From NCBI GenBank assembly GCA_030295235.1, contig AP026126.1, positions 496,001-560,000 on the forward strand: DNA of 64,000 bases. The letters run 5' to 3'. Below are positions 1 through 9,836 of the stretch, one piece after another (position 1 is the first letter of the stretch; each line of letters begins with the position of its first letter). Made by a program: the position numbers and the translations under genes. The stretch is from Fistulifera solaris. Lineage: Eukaryota > Bacillariophyta > Bacillariophyceae > Naviculales > Stauroneidaceae. The notes under the pieces are model-generated. The model saw only the letters and a list, made by a program, of their open reading frames with translations, had not been told where the DNA came from and made no database searches.

Positions 1-316
1 TGTCGCTCTCGGTTATTCCTTTCAATGCATCATCCTCTGGTACGGACTCGTCTGATTCCGTGTAAAATCTATGCCTCGCCAGACGAGGGCGATGTGATGC
101 AGCACGAGCCATCACAGCACCCAAAGTAGCCACAGTAACCAAAGTGTTCTTTCGCAGGATTCCTTTCGTCAAGGTCAATCCAAGCAAAGCGTGCTTTCCC
201 CGGGGAACATCGTGTCGCAAAAGCACCGGCCACGGAGAGCACACCTGACAGCCTTCCACAAACCACAACAGCGCATTGCAGAGCATTACAAGGATCGTTA
301 AGCGCAAAGCTCCCAT
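1..316 (-). CDS. Secreted or membrane protein, N-terminal part only (runs off left edge)
   Basis: An open frame starts at an ATG at 316 and stays open for 105 codons to the window edge, so only the N-terminus is present. It begins with a hydrophobic leader (MGALRLTILVMLCNALLWFV, then EG), a good signal peptide or signal anchor. A second mildly hydrophobic stretch (TLVTVATLGAVMA) lies near residues 67-79, followed by a basic, then acidic tail. A 65-codon open frame starting at 266 is in another frame and is judged a shadow. Upstream (320-838) is a divergent intergenic region shared with the Whirly gene and carrying two copies of the window's palindromic element. No family is recognised. Confidence 0.5.
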   Translation of the reverse strand, partial: MGALRLTILVMLCNALLWFVEGCQVCSPWPVLLRHDVPRGKHALLGLTLTKGILRKNTLVTVATLGAVMARAASHRPRLARHRFYTESDESVPEDDALKGITESD

Positions 317-837
317 ACTACTCTTGCTAAAAGATAGTTCAGCAAAGAAAAGAAGCGTTCATAAGTAGCGTATGATGCTCGCAACATAAAGCAACGATAA
401 AATCGCAACAAACGAAACAATGTTGCAATGTCTCGTGACTGAAATCAGCAGTCATGGAGAAAAATTGAAAAGACTTTGGGACTATAGTAAAAGTTGAGCT
501 AAACGATGATTCGACTCAATGAACACGAATAATTTAACAAACTTATCTCATTACGCAATTAATTCGATAGCGAAGACAGAACAATATAGAGAAAGTGAAA
601 GTTAGACACACAAGGGACAATAAAAGGGGCTTAATTTCGTTTTACTCGTGACTGAAATCCAGTCATGATTTTGGTTGCATTTTGGATGACAGTCCATTTT
701 GGTGCGCGGCAAAAATTGCGTGGAAAAGACGGTCGATCGAAAAACGAATAGTTGACGGATGAGTTTATCAATCATTAATTCCCATTTACTTATGCGCAGA
801 TCGTTTCTCGAACGAAGAAAACTAATATATCAGTTCA
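317..837. promoter_or_regulatory. Divergent intergenic region with two palindromic elements
   Basis: This A+T-rich gap separates two divergent start codons. It holds an imperfect palindrome at 436-454 (TGACTGAAATCAGCAGTCA) and a better one at 649-665 (TGACTGAAATCCAGTCA). Both match the recurrent core TGACTGNATTTCAGTCA in reverse orientation. No gene is seen. Confidence 0.6.
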
Positions 838-1655
838 ATGTTTTCTGTTGCTTTTAATCATAAAACGGTGATTACTGCCGCCAGGATTTGTTCTCGCAAC
901 ATGTCGACCAAGCAGCCCCTACGAGCGTATCCGATGTACACTGTGTACGGCGCTGATTGTTACTTTAACCTCAAAGTAATTTTACCCAAATTTCGGACAC
1001 GCAATAATGTGCTTTCTACGGATGGCTTTCCACAATATGGCAGTCTTCTTTTGGAATGGGTCCCTCGCGGAAGCGACGGTAAGTTCAGCGGTCTGTCGGC
1101 CCGGCCCGGTGGCGCTTCTCGGATGTATAAATGCTTCGGTCAGTTCTCACTTAAATTTTTCCACTGCATACATGTACAGGAAAAGGAACTCCAGACCGAA
1201 GTCTACGTTTTGCTCTTTCTCCTCAAGAGGCTGGGTTGCTGATCGATCAGGCACGGAATGAAACGGTCGAGTTTTCGAGGACCGGCTTTCCGCCGAATGT
1301 CGTCGACAAAGTCTTTCGGGTCAGTCCACACGAAGCTGGAGCGGTCGAATTTCAAATCGATTATGAAACAGAAGGCCGCGGTGGTCAGAGTCCCACGGAT
1401 CGTCCCGACTTGGAAGGTATAGCTCCGCTCGGAATAGTGTTTCAGCGTGGCGAGTACGTTGTTCTCCGCGAGCTAATGAGGAATTCTATTCCCACTATAG
1501 CCAACTGGGACTTTATGATTAAAATGCAAGTTGAATCTGCCATTACAGAAGCTTCCAAAAGTCATTTTCAGACGATAGCTCGCCGTATGAAGTGCCTTTT
1601 TAACTGGGCGACACAAATGACGAATTGCTTCAATGTTTTGTTTTCCTTGCAGTGA
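838..1655 (+). CDS. Whirly-family single-stranded DNA-binding protein (organellar)
   Basis: Two exons, 838..1078 and 1180..1655, join across a 101-nt GT-AG intron (GTAAGT donor, TGTACAG acceptor) to give 238 residues. The joined protein reads as a Whirly domain: YTVYG near the start of the fold, a strand with GSLLLEW, the ALSPQEAGLLI segment, VDKVFRVSPHE, and a C-terminal helix ending NSIPTIANWD. Whirly proteins bind single-stranded DNA in plastids, mitochondria or nucleus and protect organelle genomes. The N-terminus (MFSVAFNHKTVITAARICSR) is basic and amphipathic, like a mitochondrial presequence. An in-frame ATG at 901 (MSTKQ) could be an alternative start. The intron falls inside the Whirly domain, so unspliced frames hide the family. 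Confidence 0.85.
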
Positions 1656-2054
1656 TCCTTCTCAATACATTCAAACATGTTACTACCATCTGTTTGTTGC
1701 GTGAATTGTAAGGTCTAACAGAATCCATCTAAAAAACTAATAGTAGCTCTCCTTAGTCCATTCTTACTTCTCGTTGGCTTTTTCATGACAACACTCCTCT
1801 GAAGTAAAGCATCTAAAACCGATGCGATACATATCAAAGATACTGAAATAGGAGAGACGACAAAGATTCAAGATTCAACACCGGGATTCACGGTCATCAC
1901 ATTCGGACGAAAGCTCGCGTGCCTCTCTTCGTCTCTTCGTTGCCACAATGCCATCCATCATCATTGCAACGCACGAACTTTTCACAAAAAGCGTTCGCTT
2001 TATTGTGAAGCAACATGCGAGAGAGATCTCAACTTGTAATACCACAACAACAAG
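1656..2054. other. Intergenic region, Whirly to MscS
   Basis: No gene is clear. An open frame beginning at 1948 (MPSIIIATHELFTKSVRF...) could be a 5' exon or leader of the MscS gene, but no splice pair joining it to the MscS frame could be settled by eye. Confidence 0.4.
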
Positions 2055-3458
2055 ATGTGGAAAAGGGAGTCGCGTTCAAGTAATGAAGAGGGTCATCTTC
2101 TTCTGGCGGGCCAAATCATTTCACGGCTCGCTCGATTTTCCGAAATTTTCTCGCGTCGTAATGAAATATTGGAGACTCTTGTCAATACAATTGAAATGGG
2201 TGATTTGCTTGTACTTGTGGGACTCGGGTGGTTTACAATTCCTGTTGTACGTGTCATTTATACATTTTATCACGCGCAATACGACCAAGCAACCAAAGTG
2301 GTGTCTTTGAAGAAGCCTGTCAACACTCAACCCATCAAAACGGAAGATCAGCATGACGCTCCATCATCACAAAACCCACAACAGGAGACCACCGACGTCT
2401 TTTTTCTCTTCCATGCCATTCTACATCGCTAATCTGGCCACAGAAGTATTCCAGCGAGCTTGCCTTGTATATTTCATTGATTGCCTGGTGATCGTTGCGG
2501 ACATTGTCGACCCCAGGCTAGATATTGCGCATCACGAGCTGAGTCTAAAATTTGCAAAAATTATATACTCGATATGGGCTGCTACTCGGCTGATGGCTTT
2601 CAAGAGATACTTACTTTGTCTGGCGGCCAAGCGTCCGGAGACAAAATTGGGGAAGGTTGGCCTCTACGACCGCATATTGGACATTTTGATTCTTTTCTGC
2701 CTCATTCTTGCTATATTGGACATAATGCACGTAGAAGTAGGGCCGGGATTGGCTTCTCTTTTTGCTTTTGGAGGCGTGGGAACGCTGGTGTTAACACTGG
2801 CTTCGAAGGATCTTGCGCATCAACTTGTTTGTGGTGTGGTGGTGTCGACCTCGGAAAATTTTTATGTAGGCGACCATATTCGACTGGGTAATGATACACG
2901 CGGAGCAATTGATTACATTGGATGGCTTTATACGGATGTTCGCGGTAAGTCACTAGGAAGCGCTTGCTATAATACTATTCCAGAAAGGATGCAGGTTCTC
3001 ATTCGCCATTATCTCATATCGTCTACCAAGGATACGATGAAATCACCACTCGCATACCAAATGAGCAGTTTGCAAATCGGCGAATATGTAACATTTCAAG
3101 GCACAATCGTTGTCAAGTGAAGCAGTTGCTTCGTGTGAAACATGCCGATTACAAGAAGATTCCTGCTTTTTGCACCGACATTTTGAAAGAAATTAAGCTA
3201 CAATGCCCTGAAGTAATAGCCGATGGATCCCGTCCTTTTCGAGCTTTCCTCAAGGATATCAAGAGTGACCATTTGTCTGTTGTAGTTGACGCTCGTTTCT
3301 ACCTCCCCGCTATTGGGAAACGGTACGATAACAATCGAAACAAAGTGTTGTTGATCATTTGCCAAGTTCTTGAAAGTCATGATATTTCTCTAGCAATACC
3401 GTCATTTGCAGCTGGAAATTTGGACGATGGGCAGCCAACGACCCTTCTAGACGACTAA
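2055..3458 (+). CDS. MscS-family mechanosensitive ion channel
   Basis: Hydrophobic helices (for example LLVLVGLGWFTIPVVRVIY and RILDILILFCLILAILDIM) precede the conserved MscS pore and beta domain: GLASLFAFGGVGTLVLTLAS, KDLAHQLVCGVVV, FYVGDHIRLG, then IGWLYTDVRG joined by splicing to YDEITTRIPNEQFANRRI. The intron is 2945..3030 (86 nt, GTAAGT/AG). Upstream, the frame opening at 2055 flows into the channel frame if one T is dropped from the T6 run at 2400-2405 (reading DVFFSSMPFYIANLAT). The total is then 438 residues. The break is probably an assembly error, although a short intron is possible. The true start is uncertain, and upstream frame 1948 may contribute. Such channels release osmolytes under membrane tension. 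Organelle or plasma membrane cannot be decided. Confidence 0.8.
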
Positions 3459-3689
3459 ACAGCTTGTACACAGTGCGGCATAAACTAGTCAATGTTTCAA
3501 TTAAGACTTCCTGCTTTTTGTTGCGAACAACTGCTAGTAGTTTATGCAAATTAGCAACCTTAAGGTATTTTATTAGCATACTCCGGGTCATATGTAATGC
3601 GGAGTAATCACTCTTGAGTCTTAATATTCTCCTAGCGTCAATACTCGTGACTCGCATTCTTTTGACTAGCACAAGCGCTAAATTGTCGC

Positions 3690-4370
3690 TAGTCGGGCCG
3701 TCCGTTTGTTTTGCAAAGAAAAAGAAACACCGCAAGGATTGTTAAGCAATGAGCATGCACAACAATGCAAAAACAGTGGACTTGTTATCCAGAGACACGA
3801 CGATCTGAAAGCGGAATTCATGTCTCTTCCACGCAAGCCTTTGGACCCAAATCTGTTCGCGATGAGCCTACCATGTGTAACAGCAACAACAGTACACAGG
3901 TTCAAGAGCTTCGAGGAGATGTTTCGGCCTATGGCTTTTGGAATGAGAGACGAACGACCATTTTCGATGTCCGAGTTACTGATACCGACGCACCGTCATA
4001 CAGAAACCGTGACCCGATTAAGGTTCTGGCTTCTCAAGAGCGTGAAAAGCGTAGCATGTACGGACCCCCTTGCCACGAACGCAGACGAGACTTCACTCCC
4101 CTGGTCTTTTCCATTGACGGAATGATGGGACAACAGGCTATTTCAGCATCGAGACAGCTTGCAAGAAAACTTCAGCCGGAAGTGGAACAAGCCATACTCC
4201 GAGATCTGTGGCTTCATCCGAGCGCATGAGTCTTTCCCTGGTCAGGTCAGTTAGTATGCTTCTCGCGAAATCCAAGAGAAGGAATGCCAAAACGGAATCC
4301 CCCCTCATTGGGAAACGGGCTCGGGACTGGCCCTCTACTAGCGCACTAAGGCTAGGGAGTTAGAACCAAA
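3690..4370 (+). mobile_element. Degraded remnant of a reverse-transcriptase-type element ORF (C-terminal region)
   Basis: Conceptual pieces show a pattern familiar from abundant, mostly unclassified retroelement-like ORFs of diatoms and other eukaryotes: SGLVIQRHDDLKAEF, SVRDEPTM, GDVSAYGFWNERRTTIFDVR followed by VTDTDAPSYR, VLASQEREK, RDFTPLVFSIDG, GFIRA and MSLSLVRS. The acidic DVRVTDTD segment resembles a PD-(D/E)XK nuclease core. Only the C-terminal part is present, spread over several frames with a few breaks, so it is a fossil. No terminal repeats or target-site duplication were recognised. It sits between the MscS gene and the tRNA. The exact element class is uncertain. Confidence 0.5.
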
Positions 4371-4574
4371 GCTTACTCATTGAAGTGTCAGACTGAAATA
4401 TATGTGAATGAAAAGTGGAAAATTCAGTCGAATGTCAAGATTAGATTCTGACGATTAAAAAATTAGGAATAAAATATATATGTGTTTTACTTGTAATTTG
4501 AGATTTAAATCTATTTGATTGGTACCGATATAGAGTATTGTCTCGAAGTGTTTTTGCAAAATACGCAAAAACGA

Positions 4575-4663
4575 CACCGAATGTGGGGGTCGAACCCACG
4601 ACCACACGATCGATCAAGGATAAGGATAAGAGTCGTGCGCTCTACCGACTGAGCTAATTCGGC
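4575..4663 (-). tRNA. tRNA-Lys (anticodon CTT) with a 16-nt intron
   Basis: On the minus strand an 89-nt cloverleaf can be drawn: acceptor stem GCCGAAT/ATTCGGT (one G-T end pair), D arm GCTC-AGTCGGTA-GAGC, anticodon stem CACGA/TCGTG, T arm GTGGG-TTCGACC-CCCAC, and discriminator G. The anticodon stem encloses 23 nt. Removing 16 nt at the canonical position after base 37 leaves loop CTCTTAA with anticodon CTT (Lys). A TTTTT tract lies just downstream (near 4566-4570), consistent with an RNA polymerase III terminator. This is a nuclear tRNA needing splicing. Confidence 0.85.
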
Positions 4664-4795
4664 TAATAATTTGAAAAGTGGAAACAACAATACACAATAT
4701 AAAGATGTGTTGTACCTGTGCTTGTTCAACGTTTTTTAAGGTTACTGCGTCGGTACGATCCATTTACAGGAGATAGCTAAAGTTCTCTTAGGTTA

Positions 4796-6328
4796 TTAGA
4801 GTTCAGTGTGGAACCCTTGTGTTACCGAGGGAACGTTTTCTTGAACAATGTCCACTTCCTCGGGGTGTGTCTCGTCGTATCTCGGCCTCACTTTTTTGAT
4901 TCGCGGAAGTACTGGTTCAATCATTTCCCAAGGTGTTTGCTTCTCCGGTGGGACGAAACCTAAGGATACAAACCAATCGAGTGGAGAATAATGTGGTACA
5001 TTGTAGTTGGCAAGAAGCTCTTGTCCCACCTTCAATGCTTTCCTTCTTCCGTGTCGAAAACTTCGGACCACAAATGTTCCGCTATCATCTTCCGTGGCAT
5101 CAATAAAGTGCCCATTTTCTATCCGCTCTCTTCCTGTCAATTCAATGAATCCAGCCGCACTTTCATCATGATTGATTTGATCTATCATGGGAATAAGACG
5201 AAGCGTGCCATGTTTCTCCGAACCAGCCGTCGCCCGCGATGCGACTTGACAGAGGGCCCAGGCAATGTTGTCGGCTACGGATTTGTCAGAAGGTGTTTGA
5301 ATGTATGGACCGTAATCTTTTGCCAACGCTTCCACGATCGTTTCCGCATAGGCCGTTGCTCGCGACAGCTCTTCCGACCATCCTTCCGTAGGAACATCGA
5401 GTTCTTCCCGCAAGACGGCAAGCGCGTCGAGCATGTAAGGTCGTAGGTTTCTCGAATAGCCACAAGACGGTTCAGGAGGCAGCGATGCTATGTACGGCAT
5501 CCATCGCGAATATCTACCCACTCCGCGTTCATGAGCCAAAAAGAGAACCAAGATGATGGCATCGTCCAATTCCGACATGCCCGCTTTGACTTGCACCTCT
5601 GCAGGAATGAGTGGCAATAACACTTCCAGCGCCTTTGCTCTAGTCATTTGATAGTTCAGGGGCACGCGTACGAGAATCTCCTCCTGTTTAAAGATGGGCT
5701 CCGTCGGTAAAGGATACGTTTCATTGTTGGCCTTGTAAGCCAGACGTTCTTTCTTCACGCGCTCTTTCTCCTCCGCACGTCCCGGAAGACACTGCTTTTG
5801 ACACTCGTGCCACCCATTCCGAACCATACCGATACCACGTGCCGCCCCGGAGGGTGCCGGAACCAAAAATCCCAAATCAGGGTGGACAAATCCCCCTGGT
5901 TCGCGGACAATCGCTTCACGCAATACGGCAAACACGCGAGGGTGCGCCGGATTCGATGCATACAATTCCACTTCCATATCGCGTTGCATACGTGCCACCC
6001 AGTATCCTATTCGGTATTGTACTTCTTCCCAGGCATCCGTCTCGAAGGAAAGAAGACGAAACGAAGTTGTCGACCGCAAGCGATTCGCGAGTTCTTGTCG
6101 CCATGGTTTGATTTCGGCGGAAAATTCCAACCACCCCGTTCCGACCAGAAATCCAAATAAGAGTCCCGTCAGTATACATCCACAAACCCAGATATAGGCT
6201 CGACGATCCTGAGCCAGCCATTGTCGTAATGTAATAGTCGGTGCACGGTGTTCGTCGTCGGGTATGGGTGATAGCGACGACTTGGTGGGTGATTCGTTGC
6301 TGTTTTTTGGCTTTTTATTCTTTCCCAT
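4796..6328 (-). CDS. Membrane-anchored SET-domain lysine methyltransferase (SETD3/Rubisco LSMT-like)
   Basis: This is a 510-residue intronless protein. A lysine-rich start is followed by one membrane span at about 45-67 (YIWVCGCILTGLLFGFLVGT). The later part reads as a split SET domain of the SETD3/Rubisco LSMT type: GFVHPDLGFLVPAPSGAARG, VRVPLNYQMT, the long helical insert, LRLIPMIDQINHDESAAG (the N-H motif that helps bind AdoMet), and VGQELLANYNVPHYSPLDWF (the G-E-L...Y-N motif). Family members methylate lysine or histidine in non-histone proteins. The substrate is unknown here. The single N-terminal anchor is unusual for the family and suggests action at an organelle or ER membrane. The call of a SET domain is firm and the subfamily is an inference. 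Confidence 0.8.
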   Translation of the reverse strand: MGKNKKPKNSNESPTKSSLSPIPDDEHRAPTITLRQWLAQDRRAYIWVCGCILTGLLFGFLVGTGWLEFSAEIKPWRQELANRLRSTTSFRLLSFETDAWEEVQYRIGYWVARMQRDMEVELYASNPAHPRVFAVLREAIVREPGGFVHPDLGFLVPAPSGAARGIGMVRNGWHECQKQCLPGRAEEKERVKKERLAYKANNETYPLPTEPIFKQEEILVRVPLNYQMTRAKALEVLLPLIPAEVQVKAGMSELDDAIILVLFLAHERGVGRYSRWMPYIASLPPEPSCGYSRNLRPYMLDALAVLREELDVPTEGWSEELSRATAYAETIVEALAKDYGPYIQTPSDKSVADNIAWALCQVASRATAGSEKHGTLRLIPMIDQINHDESAAGFIELTGRERIENGHFIDATEDDSGTFVVRSFRHGRRKALKVGQELLANYNVPHYSPLDWFVSLGFVPPEKQTPWEMIEPVLPRIKKVRPRYDETHPEEVDIVQENVPSVTQGFHTEL

Positions 6329-6704
6329 GTCCTGCTGTGATCTTTAAGTACTTAGGGAATGTGTTTAAATTCGTAACTTGTTTATTAGCAAAAAGAATGA
6401 ACGCATTTTGCTTGTACCAGGTATGACCTTTACTTCAGTTAGTTTCGTTTGCTCTTGCTGCCCGTGCACAATCAACCTGCTACCGGTACCAGTACGACAA
6501 TAATTTTCTGCCTCCGTCGCCGAACCTGTACTTGTACATATACGGGTCCGGTACGGTACCGGTACCGCACCGGTACCGGGTATGGTACGGTACCAGGTAC
6601 GTAATCTTTTGTGTTCTCCGTCACGAAATCGACGGACTAGATTAGAGAGATGACGCAGTTCGTCTTATTCTAGTCTAAAACAGCAAAAACACAAAAATTA
6701 AGCA
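6329..6704. repeat. Intergenic region with a GTAC/GGTACC-rich tract (about 6478-6604)
   Basis: Between the start of the SET gene and the 3' end of the lipase gene lies a low-complexity stretch built from overlapping GGTACC, GTACCG and CCGGTAC words, without a fixed repeat period. Similar shorter tracts occur at 14557-14617, 28191-28228, 33503-33556 and 54617-54632. No gene is seen. Confidence 0.6.
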
Positions 6705-8234
6705 TCACTTGGATCGTTGCCGGACAGCTTCTAAAAATACTTTCGTGATGTGTTCGATTTCCTTGGCGGTTTCGACTGGATTCCGCTTCCCTGTAATTCC
6801 CGTAGCCCGCCCCACCCACACGGGTGTCATTAAGCAGGTGTCCGAGAACTCATTATGGGAGATATCGCGGATAATTTTACATGACGAAATACCCGAATCG
6901 ATACCTAACCGCTTTCTGGCATCCATCTCTTCCAGGGCATCGGATCCGGCCCACTTCTTATCTCGCCATTCTTGAGAAAACAAGATCAACATATCCTTCT
7001 CATGAATCGAACCTTCATCCGTTGGAATGAAACCCTCATATCCACCCGTACCTCCTTGCCAGGAATGGTCGAAATCCTGCAACAACGTCGGCGAAAGCAA
7101 CGAGTGTCGTGCATCGTCCGGCATCCAATCGACCGCTGGTTCGTGTGCGACAATGGCTGCCACTAGATCCGGTCGGCGTTTCCCGGCCGTCAATGCCGTC
7201 GCTCCTCCAAAAGAATGCCCGATAAAGAACGTTTCCGATTTCGATAGTCGTCCTTGGAGTGAAATGCCGAGACCGGGAATGTCTTGTTGATCCATACGGT
7301 GAATTGCCTCGACCGCCGCGATGAATTCCTGAACGCGATGATCTGTCCGGCGCCTTCGTTCTTTCACGTAATGTAGGTGCTTCTCTTCTAAAAGTAATTT
7401 AGCGAGTTCAAAATCGTAATGAAGTTCCGTGCCGTTGGACAAGGCCACCACGGGCGCACTCCGATCTTGATGCGTCAACACGAGTACCACATATCCGTGC
7501 GAGGCCAACGCCATGGTCTGATACGAGTAAACATCTGCCGTTCCACCGAGACCGTGGGAAAATACCACGATCGGTAGACGCTGGTCCAGTGGAAGCAACG
7601 TCGCATTCTGTTTGGCTGGAATGGTCGCCAATTTCCAGTTGTGCAACATCCAACCGTGAGACTGGAGGGGTGGCGGAGCCCCAAATTGCATCACTTTTCG
7701 ACAATACTCATCTGCCAGAGAAGGATTTAAATAAGGATACTGTCCAGGAGGATCCAGAGTGGGATAGAATAATTTGACGGGTAACTCGGAATGGGATGTG
7801 CAAGTCGTATTCTCGTCGGAAAAGTCGACCGGTAAATGAAACTCTAGAATTCCCACCCGGTACGGTCCATCGGGTGATGGTATTTGGACCGCCGGTATGA
7901 GTATGCAAAGGACGGCGGCTAGCACAACCAACCAAAAGCCCAAGAAACCCAACAATCCTCGGCTCCAGTTAAAGCGCGAGAATAGTGGCACCCGTCGCAG
8001 CAATTGAATGACAATGAAGGGAATCATAGGTAAACTAATACTCCATCTTCCCGTCGGTCCACACGTGAGCAATAGAACACCAAAAGAAAAGAGCAGTACG
8101 TAGAGATTCGATGGCGTACGAATGCTGCTGAAATTCACATACAGCATGCACAAGAGCGTGTACAGATCAATCGCGATGTGTCGAGGGATCGGTTGCAGTC
8201 CGCCAATTATTTTGGAAACCAGAGAAACAATCAT
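6705..8234 (-). CDS. Platelet-activating-factor acetylhydrolase-like lipase, membrane-bound
   Basis: The 509-residue protein starts with several hydrophobic segments (about residues 20-125, for example LYVLLFSFGVLLLTCG and LLGFLGFWLVVLAAVLCILI), then an alpha/beta hydrolase domain. Visible landmarks are LPIVVFSHGLGGTADVYSYQ (oxyanion region), ASHGYVVLVLTHQDRSA, the nucleophile elbow GHSFGGATAL (Ser in GxSxG), and late Asp/His candidates around ISHNEFSDT. This order matches the PAF-acetylhydrolase isoform II/plasma type, which hydrolyses short or oxidised sn-2 acyl chains of phospholipids. The N-terminal membrane region makes it longer than the usual ~400 residues and places it on a membrane. 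The exact substrate is not shown by sequence. Confidence 0.8.
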   Translation of the reverse strand: MIVSLVSKIIGGLQPIPRHIAIDLYTLLCMLYVNFSSIRTPSNLYVLLFSFGVLLLTCGPTGRWSISLPMIPFIVIQLLRRVPLFSRFNWSRGLLGFLGFWLVVLAAVLCILIPAVQIPSPDGPYRVGILEFHLPVDFSDENTTCTSHSELPVKLFYPTLDPPGQYPYLNPSLADEYCRKVMQFGAPPPLQSHGWMLHNWKLATIPAKQNATLLPLDQRLPIVVFSHGLGGTADVYSYQTMALASHGYVVLVLTHQDRSAPVVALSNGTELHYDFELAKLLLEEKHLHYVKERRRRTDHRVQEFIAAVEAIHRMDQQDIPGLGISLQGRLSKSETFFIGHSFGGATALTAGKRRPDLVAAIVAHEPAVDWMPDDARHSLLSPTLLQDFDHSWQGGTGGYEGFIPTDEGSIHEKDMLILFSQEWRDKKWAGSDALEEMDARKRLGIDSGISSCKIIRDISHNEFSDTCLMTPVWVGRATGITGKRNPVETAKEIEHITKVFLEAVRQRSK

Positions 8235-8639
8235 TCTCGTGGTCTTTTAAGTGAAAGTTGTGAAAACGAAGCGTTGTGTGAGCAACAAGAAAACGAATTC
8301 GTCTTTGTTCCTTGTTTGTTTTTGGTTTTTGTGCCCTCGTCGTTCGTCAAATGGAGGGCGAACAAAAAAGTCCTTGCGAGACGTGGATTGGAGGTGGAGA
8401 AATTGCGCGTGTACCGAGTACCGTTCTCAAGGTTTTAATCTGCTATACTACGTAGTAACTAATACGTAGTACTCCGTATATTTATTACTATTTAAAGGTT
8501 ACTGTTGAGGTTATAGAAAGACTTACGTTTTGCGTCAAAGAAGTGCGATGATTTTCTCTGCATTCTGTTTCTCCTTGCTTGAAATCAGGTATGGGCGCAA
8601 TAGAATCAATTTTTCGTCGACAAGAGTGAGAACAAAAGA
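8235..8639. other. Intergenic region upstream of the lipase gene
   Basis: No supported gene. It contains the words GTACCGAGTACCG (near 8412) and a TACGTA-rich stretch (about 8448-8478), echoing the GTAC-rich tracts elsewhere. Confidence 0.4.
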
Positions 8640-8882
8640 ATGGGAGACGAGCCAAACGCTAGAGATGAGAATGTTGACGACCAGAGCGACACGTAGGACA
8701 TCCGCAACGATATTCACGTGCTGTTCATTGAAGGAGAAGCCTCTTTTATGCCAAACAAGTACCCAGACATAGTTAAATCAATGACGAACCTGGGAATGCA
8801 TCCGAATAATTTGATGCGAAACATCAAAGAAGAGGTCGTAAAACTGGAAAGAAAGAGAAAGGCCGTCTTGGTTCCGGTGTAA
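8640..8882 (+). pseudogene. Possible broken small gene resembling the N-terminus of the neighbouring 9048..9836 protein
   Basis: From an ATG at 8640 the frame reads MGDEPNARDENVDDQSDT, then meets a TAG at 8694-8696, then continues to 8882 with a readable tail that includes DIHVLFIEG, MPNKYPDIVKSM and a basic C-terminus (KLERKRKAVLVPV). DIHVLFIEG...M-P-NKY resembles DLHVLFIEG...M-Q-NKY at the start of the convergently placed gene 9048..9836. The spacing differs by two residues and codons differ at many synonymous sites, so any shared ancestry is old. It may be a decayed paralogue, or chance similarity over a short span. The TAG is not in a homopolymer, so the assembly-error explanation used elsewhere fits less well. 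Confidence 0.35.
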
Positions 8883-9047
8883 AACCTGGATTTGCGTCCG
8901 TCACGTCTGCCTAACGATGCTCATTTCTATACGCTATAAAAGCAATCCGATATAATCAATAGATTCCATTTTGTTAGGCGCATATTGTTAACATTCGACA
9001 AAACTCTATCGATCGTTTACAACACATCATGAATATTGAATGTCGCA

Positions 9048-9836
9048 TTACGAGCAATGGATTGGGTGACTAGGTGAACGGGACTCCACAAAGGCGGCAA
9101 CCAGCACGATTGTATGGTCTTCAGCATTCACATCACCAAAGTATGCGATCACGCCTTTGCCATATGCATGCATGGCGACTACAGACTCGTAATTTGCATC
9201 ATTCGTTTGCGGCGGGGCGCGCTCTTCCTCTTCGTCATCACTGTCGTCATCATAGTCCATATAACGGTCCGTTACCCCGAAACAGCGCTCGTGATGCGGA
9301 ACAGACCTCATCGAAACAGCCTTGGCACTATATTCTTTTATGAATTCCTTGGAGTGTTTGCCTTTTCCAAACGAGTCAAGAATGTTTGCTTCATTGACGT
9401 CAAGGGAAGGCGCCCAAGTAATTCTGGAGTAGCTTGCCATTTTCCATTCGACGTCAAATAACCTGGCCAGTGTCGACACAATTAGTCCCTCTGACGATGG
9501 AAAAGCCACTACTCCACCAGCTGCAGCGAATTTCTGAAGCAAGTTACCGAAATCCATTTCGAATCTATGAACCTCATCAGGGTCCGAGTAATCGAGAACA
9601 ATAACAGCGTGATAACGTCCACTTTCGATTTCTTGCCGACCTCTTTCTACACCAAACGCATCCGGCGGGAGACCTTCATCATTTAAGTACTCAGGATCCG
9701 AGCACCAGACGCGAAAGGGATGAAGATGTGCGAATCGAGGCTCGCCGTCCAAAGATTTGTACGTTTGATACTTGTTTTGCATCCACGACACTTGGCAGTA
9801 CCCTTCGATGAAAAGAACATGAAGATCTTCAGTCAT
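9048..9836 (-). CDS. Uncharacterised protein with glutamine-amidotransferase-like fold features
   Basis: A 262-residue intronless protein that I do not recognise as a named family. Visible features: an N-terminal strand-like DLHVLFIEG, a mid-region GRYHAVIVLDYSDPDE followed by a helix and AAAGGVVAFPSSEG (a pattern typical of class I amidotransferase/ThuA-like flavodoxin folds), an acidic low-complexity segment DDDSDDEEEE near residue 200, and a C-terminal strand pair GKGVIAYFGDVNAEDH. No clear catalytic Cys-His pair was seen. The Rossmann-like fold is an inference from strand and loop pattern only. A short similar fragment lies at 8697-8882 on the other strand. Confidence 0.6.
   Translation of the reverse strand: MTEDLHVLFIEGYCQVSWMQNKYQTYKSLDGEPRFAHLHPFRVWCSDPEYLNDEGLPPDAFGVERGRQEIESGRYHAVIVLDYSDPDEVHRFEMDFGNLLQKFAAAGGVVAFPSSEGLIVSTLARLFDVEWKMASYSRITWAPSLDVNEANILDSFGKGKHSKEFIKEYSAKAVSMRSVPHHERCFGVTDRYMDYDDDSDDEEEERAPPQTNDANYESVVAMHAYGKGVIAYFGDVNAEDHTIVLVAAFVESRSPSHPIHCS

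Noticed and set aside
4511-4729. 72-codon minus-strand open frame
   Set aside because: It lies across the tRNA-Lys gene and its flanks; no protein signal.
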